Shown here: piece by piece, positions 12,123 to 23,112 of the stretch | Numbering within the stretch: the first letter of the stretch is position 1 | Layout of the letters: every line of letters begins with the position of its first letter | Notes under the pieces: generated by a model | The model's input: the letters and a program-made list of their open reading frames with translations, nothing else | Databases searched by the model: none | Told to the model about the DNA's origin: nothing | Translations under genes and position numbers: made by a program | Assembly (NCBI RefSeq): GCF_052857255.1 | Contig: NC_135498.1 | Location: forward strand, 159,573,124 to 159,637,123 | Length of the DNA stretch: 64,000 bases | Reading direction: 5' to 3' | From: Amblyomma americanum | Taxonomy: Eukaryota > Arthropoda > Arachnida > Ixodida > Ixodidae

Positions 12123-13432
12123 CTATGCTCCCGGTTTTGTGGGGCCTGTTATTGGAGTTTTTGGTCCCTTTCTGTGTTCAAGGGAGTTCCGCCGCCGCTG
12201 CTGCGGAGGCGGGCTACAGCTTATATCCATCGTCTGATGCGACGCGATCGATTTCCACGGAGAACCCGCGGGGGTACGGATTTGTGGCTTCTCCCTATGG
12301 GGGGAAGCCGTGCGGCTTACCGGCTCAGGGGACAGCGAGCCTTTATTTTGAGATGACAGGGCAGCCTTGGCTGCACCTGTCAAAGATGTGGATGGTCCTG
12401 CCTGGGCAGTGACCTGAAGTTGTGGTGGTGTATCACTACTCCCGCCAACAGTGGTTGTGCCAGAGGCCACCTTCAGGTGCACCTCTGGAATGTCAATGGT
12501 GCCGACATGGGAGTGCCTTTCGAGTGGGGGACGGCGCAGGCACACATCAACAATGGTGTACAGTGTGCCCACTGTCACCAGACGCCGCTCGGCCCCCCGG
12601 CGCACGGCGTCAACATATGACCTGGCTGTCTCTTCCTTAAACTTTTTCCTTGCCTCTGGGTAAGATATATTTTCTCGTACTTTCAGATTGATTATTTGTT
12701 TTTCATTCTTGAGAACTGCAAAGGTTCGCGAGTAGGCTGCGTGTGGACCTTTGCAATTCGCACATTTTGTTTCAGTTGCTTGGCAGTTATCTGTTTCATG
12801 TTCGGCTTCGGCACATTTGCCACAGGTCTCTTTGCCTCTGCATGTCTTGCTGCCATGGCCATACCTTTGGCATTTGAAACATCTCCTAGGGTGAGGAATG
12901 TACGGGCGCACTGGGCACCTGATGAATGCAACTCGGACAGACTCGGGCAAACGAGTGCTGCCGAATGTTAGAACGATGTGAGGTGTTGTTTTTTCTTCTC
13001 CGTTACGCCTTATTGTGATGCGTCGAAGGGACGTCACGTTTTGGTCACGCAAATTCTCGAGGAGCTCTTTTTCATCCTCTGTCATTAGCAAACGCTCAGA
13101 AATTACTCCCTTAACGCTGTTCAGGCTTCAAAATCGGCAAGTTTCTCTTGTTTGAGTAATGCATCACTCTGCTTTTTGGATCTCACTTGTACAAGAAGAT
13201 CTCCTGAGGATAATTTTTTTGCTTCATATTCCTCGCCTATGTTAGCCACTAGCAACTTTTGTATTACAAACACTGATAGTGCTGCCACTGGAGCGTTTTG
13301 CTCAACAGCGTGGACTATCAGGAACTGTGGGAAATTTTCAGTAGATTTTGCAGTTGGAACTGCGATTCCTTCAGTGCGGTACCGTTTCCGGTTCCGATCT
13401 TTTTTTAGGGGGGGGGGGAATTGAGAATCCAT
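12123..13432 (-). pseudogene. LINE ORF1 (gag-like, zinc knuckles), frameshifted
   Basis: An N-terminal piece (13432-13121) begins MDSQFPPPLKKDR; a run of nine Gs at about 13404-13412 (complement) codes its prolines. A second piece in another frame (13091-12123) has an RNA-binding middle and Cys/His knuckles: CFKCQRYGHGSKTC, CGKCAEAEHETDNC and CANCKGPHAAY. The C-terminus is Ser/Pro-rich. ORF1 proteins of I-like LINEs bind the element RNA. The frame change near 13100 shows decay. It lies just upstream of ORF2 on the same strand. Confidence 0.85.
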
Positions 13433-13500
13433 GCGGCATGTATGGATTAAAGGTTCCTATTCTGTTACTTGTGCTTCACACTAATAGGCACAAGAAGGTC

Positions 13501-15006
13501 CCGGAGCCCCCCACCTGGTATACAGATGGGGAGCCCGTCGGCCGGGGCTTGACCATGGCTCCGACCGCCGCCGTTCATGCTTTCTACCCTTCACCTTAAA
13601 ACCTATCGCCACGGTGCGGATGACAGCTTCGGTATGGGAGCTAGGGTCCGTGGTGGCGCCAAGCACCATCACCTTGAGACTCAAGGTGCCCTTGCGGGTG
13701 TTAAAATGCAACGTAACCTCTTGTTGTACATTGGACATCGTCTTCTTCATCAAGCAATACTACCATCAAACTAATAGTCGCACTTAGAGCTATGTGGCAG
13801 TACGAGAGAGAGATGTGCGCTGAGTGCGTCGACGAGGACAACGCTGTAGCAGAAATGCAGCACTAAAGCAGAACGCGTTGTCGTTGACAACATTGCTGCA
13901 GAAACACGGCGATGGAGCATAGACCGCCTATGTACATTGAGTAAATTGGTATTGACTACGAAAAGTTCAAGACACGCATAACTGGCTCCCTGGGTCAGAG
14001 GAAAGCTCAATCACGCTTTCACGTACATAGCGGTAGTGTCTACGTGCAAAAAACTGTGCTGCACGTCGAACAATATTTCGTGCTTAGTGATACTTAACCG
14101 CAAGCAATTTCGCTTACAGTTAGTGGCCTACCAGTGGAAAGAGTTGTGACGTAGCAGGGTCATAGATGAATGAGAGGCAAGCCTGAAGATCAACTGCTTG
14201 AGTTGCTAACGATGTCTAGTTTCTCGTACGTGTTAAGAGAATAAGAATGGTATTTACCTTATTTAGCTCCAAAATAGCTGAGACTGCGCACAAGCACGTT
14301 AGTGTTCATGTGCATTCTTACTGAAGTGGTCTTAAGGGGAACTGCAGGTAAACCTCTTTGGCGAAAATCTGCCTGGCCATGGCAACATCCGCTTGCATTC
14401 CACTTTCATGAAGTGTATAGTTACAGCCGCTCTCATCCATAAAGGAGATCTGTGTGTTGCTCCATACTAACAGGAATCCTGCAAGTGGCATTCTAGTTAA
14501 CGAGATATGAGTTGCTCTCGAAGACAGGGATAAACACAAAGAACTCGGTGGATTGTAATTTATTCATGGTTGCCATTAAAGGTACCAAAGAGAAATCGTG
14601 AGCGCAAGCCGTTTTGCCGCTCTTGGTTTTCGTGATGGCCTTTCGTCTTCAAATCCGTTGAGGAATTTTAACGCGCCTACTCATTCATTTTCTAAAAATG
14701 CCCCATAGTATTGTCCTGGAAAACAAGGAAACCTGTTGCCTTCGGCAACGACGTTTCACATCTGAGGCAGTAGGAGCCATTTAAGAACCTTTTTTTAACG
14801 TTACCTCGCGACAACAGGTGGCATTATTCGTCCTCCACTGAATGCTCTGAATTCCAATGCTCTTCAGTGCCCTCTTTCACTAACATCCAATTAGCTCTTT
14901 TATGCGCCAGTGGCGGCATACCTATCTCCGCGAATTTCCTTATGACATCCGCTTGCTTGACTATCTTGCATCCCATGCTAAATTGCCTCCTCCTACACCC
15001 TCTAAA
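13501..15006. other. Mostly unrecognised
   Basis: A minus-strand open frame at 13753-13481 abuts the LINE to its left and may be its 5' UTR. The rest (13760-15006) shows no coding motif or repeat that I can name. Confidence 0.4.
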
Positions 15007-15140
15007 TTTTTTTTATTCGAAATGTGTGCCATGAGGCATAAGTTGAAAAAAGGGGGAAGGAATGCGGGAGATTGAAAGTTGAAAGGAGTGAAGTCCCGTT
15101 GCGCTGAGGTAGTAGCAGATGTTGCTGATGAAGCGATTGT

Positions 15141-17911
15141 CTATAGTCCACTGCACATAGTCACGTCCGCGGTTCCCCGCAGGCCCACCTCCCTGAGGAG
15201 CCCTTCTCTAATAGCAGCCGTCGCTGGGCACGTCCACAAGTGCCGCACATCACAAATGTCCGGTGCAGCGCTACAGTGAGGGCACGTGTGAGTTGCTGGA
15301 AGATCTTTTGCACGCCACCGATGACGGACAGGGGGTCTCAGAGCCGCCCCTGCCCGAATCTGGCGCACGAATACCTCCTCCTGCTGAGTAAGATTACGGG
15401 GGAGAGGGTGCGAACACAGGGGAATCAGAGCGTGTGTTCGCTGGAGCAGAACTTCGGAACCGGAAACATGGGACAGGAACGGATCTGGGGGCAGAGGAGA
15501 AAGTGCCGGGTCGTCTGATGTGTGAAAATGAGTCATAGTATCCGCTTGAATGTTATGTGGATCCTGAGCATGGCCAGGAATCCAGTGTTTGCGCACAGGA
15601 CATGGATAATTTGCGCAGAGCACATGAATTAATTGTGAAATCGGGAATGTGTATCGAGCAGCCTTAAGTTGTTTAAGGGTGGCGCGGGAGTCGGTGTAAA
15701 TATGAACTGTATTGAATGTTGGAACGAGCGGAAGTGAAGCAATGGCATTATTAATGGCCTGAAGTTCCAATGCCAAGGGAGTGCACGTATCCGCAGCATA
15801 CGTCACGCGAGAGTTATCATGCGGATGAAATAAACTATACACAGCAGTAATTCCCCTCTCTGCAATATGCGATGCAACCGTGTACAATATGCACCCTTCA
15901 GGCAGGTACGCGGCTGATACCGACGGGGAAGCAGTGGGGCGATTGTCTCTGAGCTGGCAATATGACCACGGAGGAAGTGTCTTTAAACGATGAATTTGGA
16001 GGGACTGTTTTAGGGCTCTGTTTGCCACCCGTTGGTCGATGAGTTCACTGAGTGTATTAAGTTGGGCGAACTCCTGCAGCACACGTAGGAGTTAACCGAG
16101 GCAGATATGTTTTGGCGCGCATAGCCTCACGATTGATAGCTTCGAGGGAGTCCCTCTGTCTGCGGGTGAAATGTTGAAATTTTGCCTGACATACTATCCG
16201 TTAGCTGAAGAATAGAGCGCACAAGTTGGCGTGCCGTATGAGCACGTGCGCCACCAGAGCGCATAGCTATGCGACGAATCAGACCTAGAGTAGCATGATC
16301 TGATTTACGGATGACTGTCAGCCACGGGGTGCCAATCCCAGATGTACGGAGAAGACCAAGGATATGAACAGTTTCTACCTGAGGAATCGGAGAATTATGT
16401 ATCGTAAGATTTAAAGGGGGAGCGTTCCGTCAGCCGACTTTATTTCCAATGCGAATAAAACATGATTTAGTAGGAGAGAGTGTTAGACCCAGAGGTGGGA
16501 GGCGAGATGTCAATACATCCAGCGCGTGCTGAAGGACCGACTGATGGATAGACGCATCTGGATGACAGCACCACAGGGATATATCATCGCCATACGGAAG
16601 CACACGGATAGAAGGAATGGTCTCTAGGGCTCGAACAAGAGGAATTAAAGCCACATTAAACAATCAATGTGGGGGCGGGAACGGCGCCCTGGGGCACTCC
16701 TGTATTGGAAGTGAAGTTACCAAAGTTACCAAAGAGCTTTCTGTGGACACGCACACTGAAGGTTCGATTTGCTAAAAACGCGTGAATGGAAAGGAGGCAC
16801 CGATGAGGGACACCAAGAGTTTGAAAGTAGGCAAGAATGGCAGAGTGAAGGATGTTATCATATGCCTTTGTTATGTCTAGCTATCACGGTTCGTGCAAGG
16901 TGACTCTGCGGAGAGTGGTCAAGCACGTCAGCAGCCAAAGAAGCAAGACCATCCTCTGTTCCAATTTATGGGTGGAAACCAATTTGGGAATCTGTGTAAC
17001 AATCATGGGATTCCAGCCATCATGACAAGTGTGCGGCGAGAATGTTTTCATAAAGCTTGCAGATGGTAGGCGTAAGGGAAATGGGACGAAGGGCCGAGAA
17101 AGAGACAGGAGGCTGACCTGACTTCTGTATTGGAACCACAATAGAATGCTCCCAGTCTCCCGGAATGACGCCAGAATCCCACACTTCGTTAAAAGTATTA
17201 AGTAGGGTTTGCAAAGCCGTCCCTTCTAAGTTACGGAATAAGGATTTAGGTATGCCGTCGTGCCCGGGAGTAGTGGAAGTTTTTAGGCGTTCAATGGAGG
17301 CCAGCAGCTCTGTCATGGTTAGGTCAAATATAATCCCATCGGAGGGCTCTGTAACCGATAAGTCAGGCGGAAACGCTGCGGTGCAGTCATGGTGCAGGAA
17401 AAACTGATGGGCCGCTTCTTGTGCAAATGTGTCCTCATCCACATTCAGCGCGACGCGAATGCTCTCTGTGTAATCTGCAACCTGACAACGGCGCTCCATG
17501 GCGTGAAATGCTCTCCAAGGATGCCGATTGCCCTGCGTAGAGGACAGGCGGGCACATCATGCAGCCCAGCGTTTCCTGCCTAGCCGCTTTGCATAGCGCC
17601 GCGCACGTGCGGTAGCGTGGTGAAGAGAGGGAAGAGCCGATGGGTCATCAGGGTGACGAGTAGCGTAAAGATCCGCCTGGCGATGAAGAGCTCACATATT
17701 CAGGAGGTGTGTGTCCGGGTTTGGGTCGTCTTCATTTACAGTAGTGGCAATAGTGTGAGTCGCGAGAACAGCAGAGAGAGTAGACAGTGCTGAAGACGGG
17801 TTGAATGTAGATAAATGAATGTCTGCGCGTACAGAGTCCGATGATGTTATGCGCACGTTGCGGCGTATTTTCAGTAGACGCATAGGATTGAGAGAGATAA
17901 AAACAGGGCTG
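15141..17911 (-). pseudogene. LINE ORF2, 3' part: reverse transcriptase and RNase H
   Basis: From right to left: the end of the endonuclease (DHSPVFISL), a linker, reverse transcriptase start (17499-17020, with PGHDGIPKSLF and LRPISLTPTICKLYE), catalytic YGDD (complement 16583-16594), then RNase H with YTDSRATLKQL and HWIPGHA, and a C-terminal zinc-like motif CPHC...HLWTCP (16082-15141). The last segment is a clean 313-codon frame. YGDD instead of the common YADD is still compatible with activity in this enzyme class. Frameshifts near 16430 and 16900 break the polymerase. Confidence 0.87.
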
Positions 17912-17916
17912 TGATC
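17912..17916. repeat. Target-site duplication, left copy (TGATC)
   Basis: TGATC sits directly before the TG of the 5' LTR; the same five bases follow the CA of the 3' LTR at 22249-22253. Five bases is normal for Ty3/gypsy integrases. Confidence 0.88.
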
Positions 17917-18722
17917 TGTCACATTTATTAAGGAGCCTAAATTAAATTTTAAAGGAAAAAGGTGTGAAGAAGACGACACGAATTAACCGAAGAATGAAGA
18001 AGAGGAAGAAGAAGCATTCGTTGAGGTGGAGAGAGATGATTGGTGGAGAAGAGAAGACGACGACAAGGCTTACGTGGACTAACATCGAGGCTTTAAAAGG
18101 GCGAGTGATAGCGAGGCACAGGAGGGGAACAACAGAGAAGCGGAGGCTCCGGCGGTTCAGGGACACATCGACTGGAAGAGAGGGACGCCGGCTACTGCTC
18201 CGGTGAGCTCGCGTTCTACGACTCCACATCGTGGACTTCCTGCCGTGCCTGAGCCCGTTCCGGGGAGTCAACGGAGGAGGCTACCACCTGCTACGGCCAG
18301 GGGTGTCTCCAGCGCTGTTGCCACCCATCTGGGTGATGCCCCCACGCCAACACCGGCATCATCTCCACAGGCGCTTGGACCGGGATCTTGTACGACACAG
18401 CCAGCGACGCCGCCAGCGACGCCAGCCCAAGCACGGCGAACGCCGCCTCGACGCCGCGTACTGGATCCATACAATGCCGCAGCCACACCGAACCAACCGT
18501 GAGCACGAACGCCGACCGCTAAGGGTAGAACAGTAGTAGTAGACGCTAGTAGCAGTGTGCCCGGCTCATGTGTATTTATAGTCTGTGTTTTGTGTTAGTT
18601 TTGTTAGTTTTGTGTTCTAGTGTGTGTGCCACGTAGGGTGTATTAAATGTGCGTTTTTGTGCGTACACCCGTAACCTAGTCCATTCCTTCGGTCAGAGTG
18701 TTCTCCGGGGAGATCCTTGACA
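17917..18722 (+). repeat. 5' LTR
   Basis: 806 bases, beginning TGTCACATTTATTAAGG and ending CCTTGACA. It carries a TATA-like TTTAAAAGGG (from 18092) and an ATTAAA polyadenylation-type signal (18642-18647) followed by a GT-rich stretch. About eight bases after its end is TGGCGAGCCGGTGCC (from 18731), the likely primer-binding site; I cannot assign the tRNA. Confidence 0.88.
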
Positions 18723-18811
18723 AAGATAAGTGGCGAGCCGGTGCCAGTATTCATTTCTATTTTTCTTTTTGCTTTGTCTCGGATCTTTCTGATCTCTCAA
18801 CGGCAGAAAGG

Positions 18812-20057
18812 ATGGATTTGGAAAGAACGTTAGAACTGGCGCTCAAGCTAGGGTTAAGCATGGAAGAGGCGATGCATCTCTATGAGGAGGAGGGAAAGAG
18901 GCAGAGAGAGGAAAGGGCGCCAGCACGCCCAGACGCTCGCGAGGCAGAAGATCGAGAAGAGAAAAGAACTCGTGATGCAGAAGAGCGCGAGGCGAAAAGA
19001 GCTCGCGAGGCAGAAGAGCGACAATCTAGAAGAGCCTGCGAGGCAGAAGAACAGGAGAAAAGAAGGATAGAACGGGAGAAAGAGTTTATTTTGTGTAAAC
19101 AGGCGCATGTCGCGGGAGGATATGAGGAGATCACAGACAATGATCAGCGTTTCTTAGCGGGTACAAAATCTCCTAGACCGGCCAGAGTTTGTCTAACAAA
19201 GCTGATGGCTCCTTTCGATGACAAGAGAGATGATTTGGATGCATATCTGCAACGATTCGAGCGGATAGCTTTGGGGCAAGGCTGGTAGCGCAGTGAATGG
19301 GCCATGGCATTGAGCATGTGTTTAGTCGGAGATGCGCTGAATGTGTTTGGAAGGATGCCTGCTGCTGATTCTATGGACTACGAGAAAGTCAAAAAGGCGG
19401 TCCTCCAAAGATTTAGGCTTACGGCAGAGGGTTTTCGTGAGAGATTTCGCACCGCAAAACCTGAGGACTCGGAAACCGCTAAGCAGTTTTCCTACAGGCT
19501 GACCAACTATTTTGATAGGTGGCTTGATATGTCAAACACAAAAAAGAGTTTTGAAAAGGTGCGTGACAAGCCGGTCACATAACTATTTTTAGCATGTTGC
19601 AGCTCAAAGCTAGCACTATTCCTGAAAGAAAGTTGTGTTCATTAGAAGAGTTCGCCGACACTGCAGACCAATTCCTCGAGGCTCAAGGGCTAAGAAATTT
19701 GAGTAAGGCAAATGAGGAAACCCAAAAGACCTTAGAGACAGATGCGGCAAAACCAAGAGTATATGGGATGCATCTAAGGCGCCAGTAAGGTGTTTTCTCT
19801 GCGGCAAGGTGGGACACCGTGCAGCTGACTGTCGAACTAGTAGCGCTGCCCAGAAAACGCAGGCTGTGTGTCAGGGTTGTAAGAGGAGGGGTCATACTCT
19901 GGATGAGTGCCGATACAGAACTCAGGACCGAGCTGCATGCGTTGTCGACTCTAGGGTAGAACTTGTCACGCCACCCGAAGTTCCACAGCTGAAAGGAGAG
20001 CAAACGCCGCTGGAAAATGAGGCAGTGAGTGGAGCACCCAAGTCGAAAGCAGCATAG
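18812..20057 (+). pseudogene. Gag of the LTR element, with stops
   Basis: ATG at 18812 starts MDLERTLELALKLGLSMEEA. A Glu/Arg-rich coiled coil follows, then a capsid-like region. An in-frame TAG at 19286-19288 is followed in the same frame by RSEWAMALSMCLVGDAL, a normal gag core, to 19582; another frame covers 19594-19788. Two zinc knuckles, CFLCGKVGHRAADC and CQGCKRRGHTLDEC, lie at about 19791-19915. By family it forms the particle and packages RNA. Broken here by one stop and two frameshifts. Confidence 0.85.
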
Positions 20058-21040
20058 TCAGTGGTGGTTGGGCAAATAGGGGACCGTCCTATATTGGTGC
20101 TTAGAGACAGCGGAGCTAACACAGTCTTGGTTCGGAGAAGCCTGGTGAAGGACGAGGATCTTACAGGGAAATCATCGGCCGTCACTCTTGTAGACAGCAC
20201 AGTAAGGTACCTTCCTGAAGCAAGGATTCTAGTTCCACGCCATATTATACTGGGCAGGTAGTGGCAAAATGAGTAGACCAACCCATCTACGATCTCATCT
20301 TGGGGAGCATTAAGGGTGCAAGAGGTGTCGAAGACCCCGATACCGAGTGGCGGATGCTCGATGTTGAAGAATATCCTAAGGAGGAAAGGCCTGCGACAGC
20401 TCAGACGGGTGCAGTCAGTTTCTCGTCGGCAGTGGAGACAAGAGGTCAAGCGACAGCCCGAGCAACGCAGCGTCCGCTCTCTACTCCTGTTACCATGTGC
20501 CTGAGCGTAACACCGGGCGAAATCGCAATTAGGCAAAAAGAAGACCCGAGCCTGAAGACCTGCTTCGAAAGAGTCGCGGAAAGAGTGAAAAGAAAGAGTC
20601 GTTCGTCATTCGAATATCAGATGGTAAATGGTCTTCTGCACAGGGAGTGCATATTTAGTTCAGGAAGGCGGGTCCAACAGCTGGTGTTACCGAGAGATAT
20701 GCGAGAGACACTGCTACGCTTAGGACATGACGCCATTATGGCCGGACACCAGGGTGTTCAAAAAACGGTGTCTAGGATCACCGAGGAGTTCTTTAGCCGG
20801 GTGTTCAGAGTGACGTTAAGTGCTTTGTTCACTCATGTGACGTGTGCCAGCGCACAGTTCCGAAGTGAAGAGTTGGTCCCGTACCTCTGGGCAAGATGCC
20901 AGCCATCGACCTACTATTTCAAAGAGTGGCTATTGACATTGTGGTGGTGGGATAAGGTACTAATAAACCCCAATTTCAATGTAGACAGAAGATAACGTTG
21001 GAGCGGACTTCCTGAACAGAGCCAACCGAACAGCTCTAGG
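20058..21040 (+). pseudogene. Pol remnant: protease, partial integrase, RNase H tail
   Basis: The aspartic protease active site DSGA is at about 20106-20117, in LRDSGANTVLV. Next comes an integrase N-terminal zinc region (20620-20850) with LVLPRDMRETLLRLGHD and AGHQGVQKT, then a frame change and a short start of the integrase core that ends near 20965. About 30 bases on is GADFLNRAN, which resembles the very end of gypsy RNase H. Reverse transcriptase is absent. Normal order is protease, RT, RNase H, integrase. Confidence 0.72.
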
Positions 21041-21388
21041 TATATCTGGGATGTATTTTGTTGTTGCTGTGTTAATGTATCTCTGGGATTTATCTTGTTG
21101 TTGTTGCTGCTGTTGTTGGTGCTTTGTGATCATACAAGGGAGTGTGTTGTGGACACGAACATGTTTATCAGGGACTCTGTGCGGACAGCGGCAGTGGTGT
21201 GTTAGTGTTCTGGAAACGCAATTTGGTGTGCTGTGTTAGTGGTGTGCGTGTGGTGTGTGCTGGACCTCTGCGGTGTGGTGTGTGCTGGGCTCAGAATCGC
21301 CACAGAAGATAGTCGTTTGGCTGGGTGGCTTGGAGATGAGGGTGACGTGAGCAGTTTTTCATGGAAAAACCCTTGAGAGAGGAGCCCT

Positions 21389-22248
21389 TGCCACATATAT
21401 TAAGGAGCCTAAATTAAATTTTAAAGGAAAAAGGTGTGAAGAAGACGACGCGATTTAACCGAAAAAGAAAGAAGAGGACGAAGAAGCATTCGGTGAGGTG
21501 GAGAGAGATGATTGTTGGAGAGCATTAGGTGAGGTGGAGAGAGATGATTGGTGGAGAAGAGAAGACGACGACAAGGCTTAAGTGGACTAACACCGAGGCT
21601 ATAAAAGGGCGAGTGAGAGCGAGGCACAGGGGGGGGGGGGGACTGCAAAGAAGTGGAGGCTCCGGCGGGTCAGGGACACATCGGCTGGAAGAGAGCGACG
21701 CCGGCTACTGCTCCGGTGAGCTCGCGTTCTACGACTCTGCATCGTGGACTCCCTGCCGTGCGTGAGTCCGTTCCGGGGAGTCAACGGAGGACGCTACCAC
21801 CTGCTACGGCCAGGGGTGTCTCCAGCGCTGTTGCCACCCATCTGGGTGGTGCCCCCACGTCAACAACACCGGCATCATCTCCACGGGCGCTTGGACCGGG
21901 AGCTTGTACGACACAGCCAGCGACGCCAGCCCCAGCGCGTCGAACTCCGCCAGCGACCCCAGCCCAAGCACGGCGAACGCCGCCTCGACGCCGCCTACTG
22001 GATCCATACCACGCCGCAGCCACACCAAACTAACCATGAGCACGAACGCCGACCGCTAATAGTAGAAGACTAGTAGTAGACACTAGTAGCAGTGTGCCCG
22101 GGTCGTGTGTATTTATAGTCTTTGTTTTGTTAGTTTAATGTTCTATTGTGTGTGCCACGTAGGGTGTATTAAATGTGCGTTTTTTTGGGTACACTCGTCG
22201 CCTAGTCTATTCTTTCGGTCCGAGTTTTGTCTGGGGAGATTCGTGGCA
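21389..22248 (+). repeat. 3' LTR
   Basis: 860 bases, beginning TGCCACATATATTAAGG and ending TTCGTGGCA. It has TATAAAAGGG (from 21600) and ATTAAA (22168-22173). Compared with the 5' LTR it has an extra near-duplicate of about 36 bases near 21490-21545, a G run at about 21631, and an extra CCAGC-rich block near 21940. A purine-rich tract just upstream (GAGAGAGGAG, 21375-21384) is the likely polypurine tract. Confidence 0.88.
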
Positions 22249-22253
22249 TGATC
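22249..22253. repeat. Target-site duplication, right copy (TGATC)
   Basis: Directly follows the GTGGCA end of the 3' LTR and matches 17912-17916. Confidence 0.88.
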
Positions 22254-22631
22254 ACTACCCCAAGAATCTGAATCAACAGCCCAACGAGGGTTACCGGGAC
22301 CTAACCACCAAGTAAAATCAGGTGAATACGGGCCACCTAGTGGGCGGGTAGAAGTATTTGGGTGGTTTAAAAGTTGAAAGGAATGTTCTGAAAAGCTCCC
22401 TTGGTTGTGTGCGCCCCTTGAGGAATCCGATGGGTAACCCCACAAAGTGTGGGCGCCGTTGAAGTCACCGCCAACTAGAATAGCGATACCCGAGTTGGTA
22501 CAACGTAGAAAATGAACCCATCCCAGATTGGGAGATGCGGAGCCAGAACGACCATAAAATGAAACTAAATAAGGGATGTACGCGCAGGTTTGACGAGTAG
22601 AGCGACAACCTCTTGACTTGTGTTGCACCAC
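22254..22631 (-). pseudogene. LINE ORF2, 5' part: endonuclease
   Basis: The frame contains GGDFNGAHTLWGY and FTWWLGPGNPRWAVDSDSWGSDH, the central and C-terminal motifs of the LINE AP-type endonuclease. (The latter motif lies at about 22254-22330.) The open frame runs into the LTR to the left, where its codons are no longer LINE. The true ORF2 start should be between 22632 and 23112, but that stretch is damaged. Confidence 0.8.
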
Positions 22632-23112
22632 CGTGAAAGGTCGAGCGGTGTATGCGGAACTGAACTGTGAATATAAATTGCAGATTTACCTGGGCTGAGG
22701 GGGGAGGAGATGCAACGGCGATCAGGGATAGAGGGTGAATGGTAGGCGCGGAAACCTGAAAGGCGTGGAAGTGAATTATGCTCTTGCAGTAGGAAGCCCA
22801 GCCTTCAGCTTTCCGTCGCGAAGGCGGATGCTTACTTCACAGGCCTTATTAGCGAATTGTCGACAGTTCCGCGGCACCACCATAGATGCTGCGCCATCCA
22901 TGACTAGGCCGAAAAGCTTCTACGATGAGCGATGTCGCCTGCTTCATGAGCGCTAATATCTTATCCACTGTCGGGGTAGTCATGGCTAACAGGTGGTCAG
23001 CATCTGATTGTGGCCCAGTGCTTACACGAGGTGATTCTTATGATGATTGCTCCTGAGTTATTAGAATTCTTCGAAAGGAGTGAGAACGACGCTGTTCCCG
23101 GCGCTGGGTGAG

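Larger units (their letters stand above)
8840..13500 (-). mobile_element. I-like non-LTR retrotransposon (RNase H type), decayed
   Basis: Reading right to left, the domains come in the order of I-superfamily LINEs: gag-like ORF1 with zinc knuckles, AP-type endonuclease, reverse transcriptase, thumb, RNase H. Several frameshifts and stops break both ORFs, so this copy is dead. The 5' end is not sharp: similar-strand sequence extends to about 13753 and may be 5' UTR. No A-rich tail was seen at the left end. Confidence 0.88.
17917..22248 (+). mobile_element. Ty3/gypsy-like LTR retrotransposon, internally deleted
   Basis: Two similar LTRs (17917-18722 and 21389-22248) bound a 2.67-kb interior, and TGATC is duplicated outside. 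The interior codes gag with zinc knuckles, an aspartic protease and the start of an integrase, but most reverse transcriptase and RNase H is missing and the remaining pieces are out of order. It cannot move without help. It inserted into the minus-strand LINE around it and is therefore younger than that LINE. Confidence 0.9.

Noticed and set aside
18203..18536. Pro/Ala/Thr-rich ORFs in both LTRs
   Set aside because: GC-rich LTR sequence open in several frames at once; the matching ORFs at 21653-22073 fall in the other LTR.
18854..19140. Leu/Ser-rich minus-strand ORFs
   Set aside because: Antisense shadow of the gag coiled coil on the plus strand.
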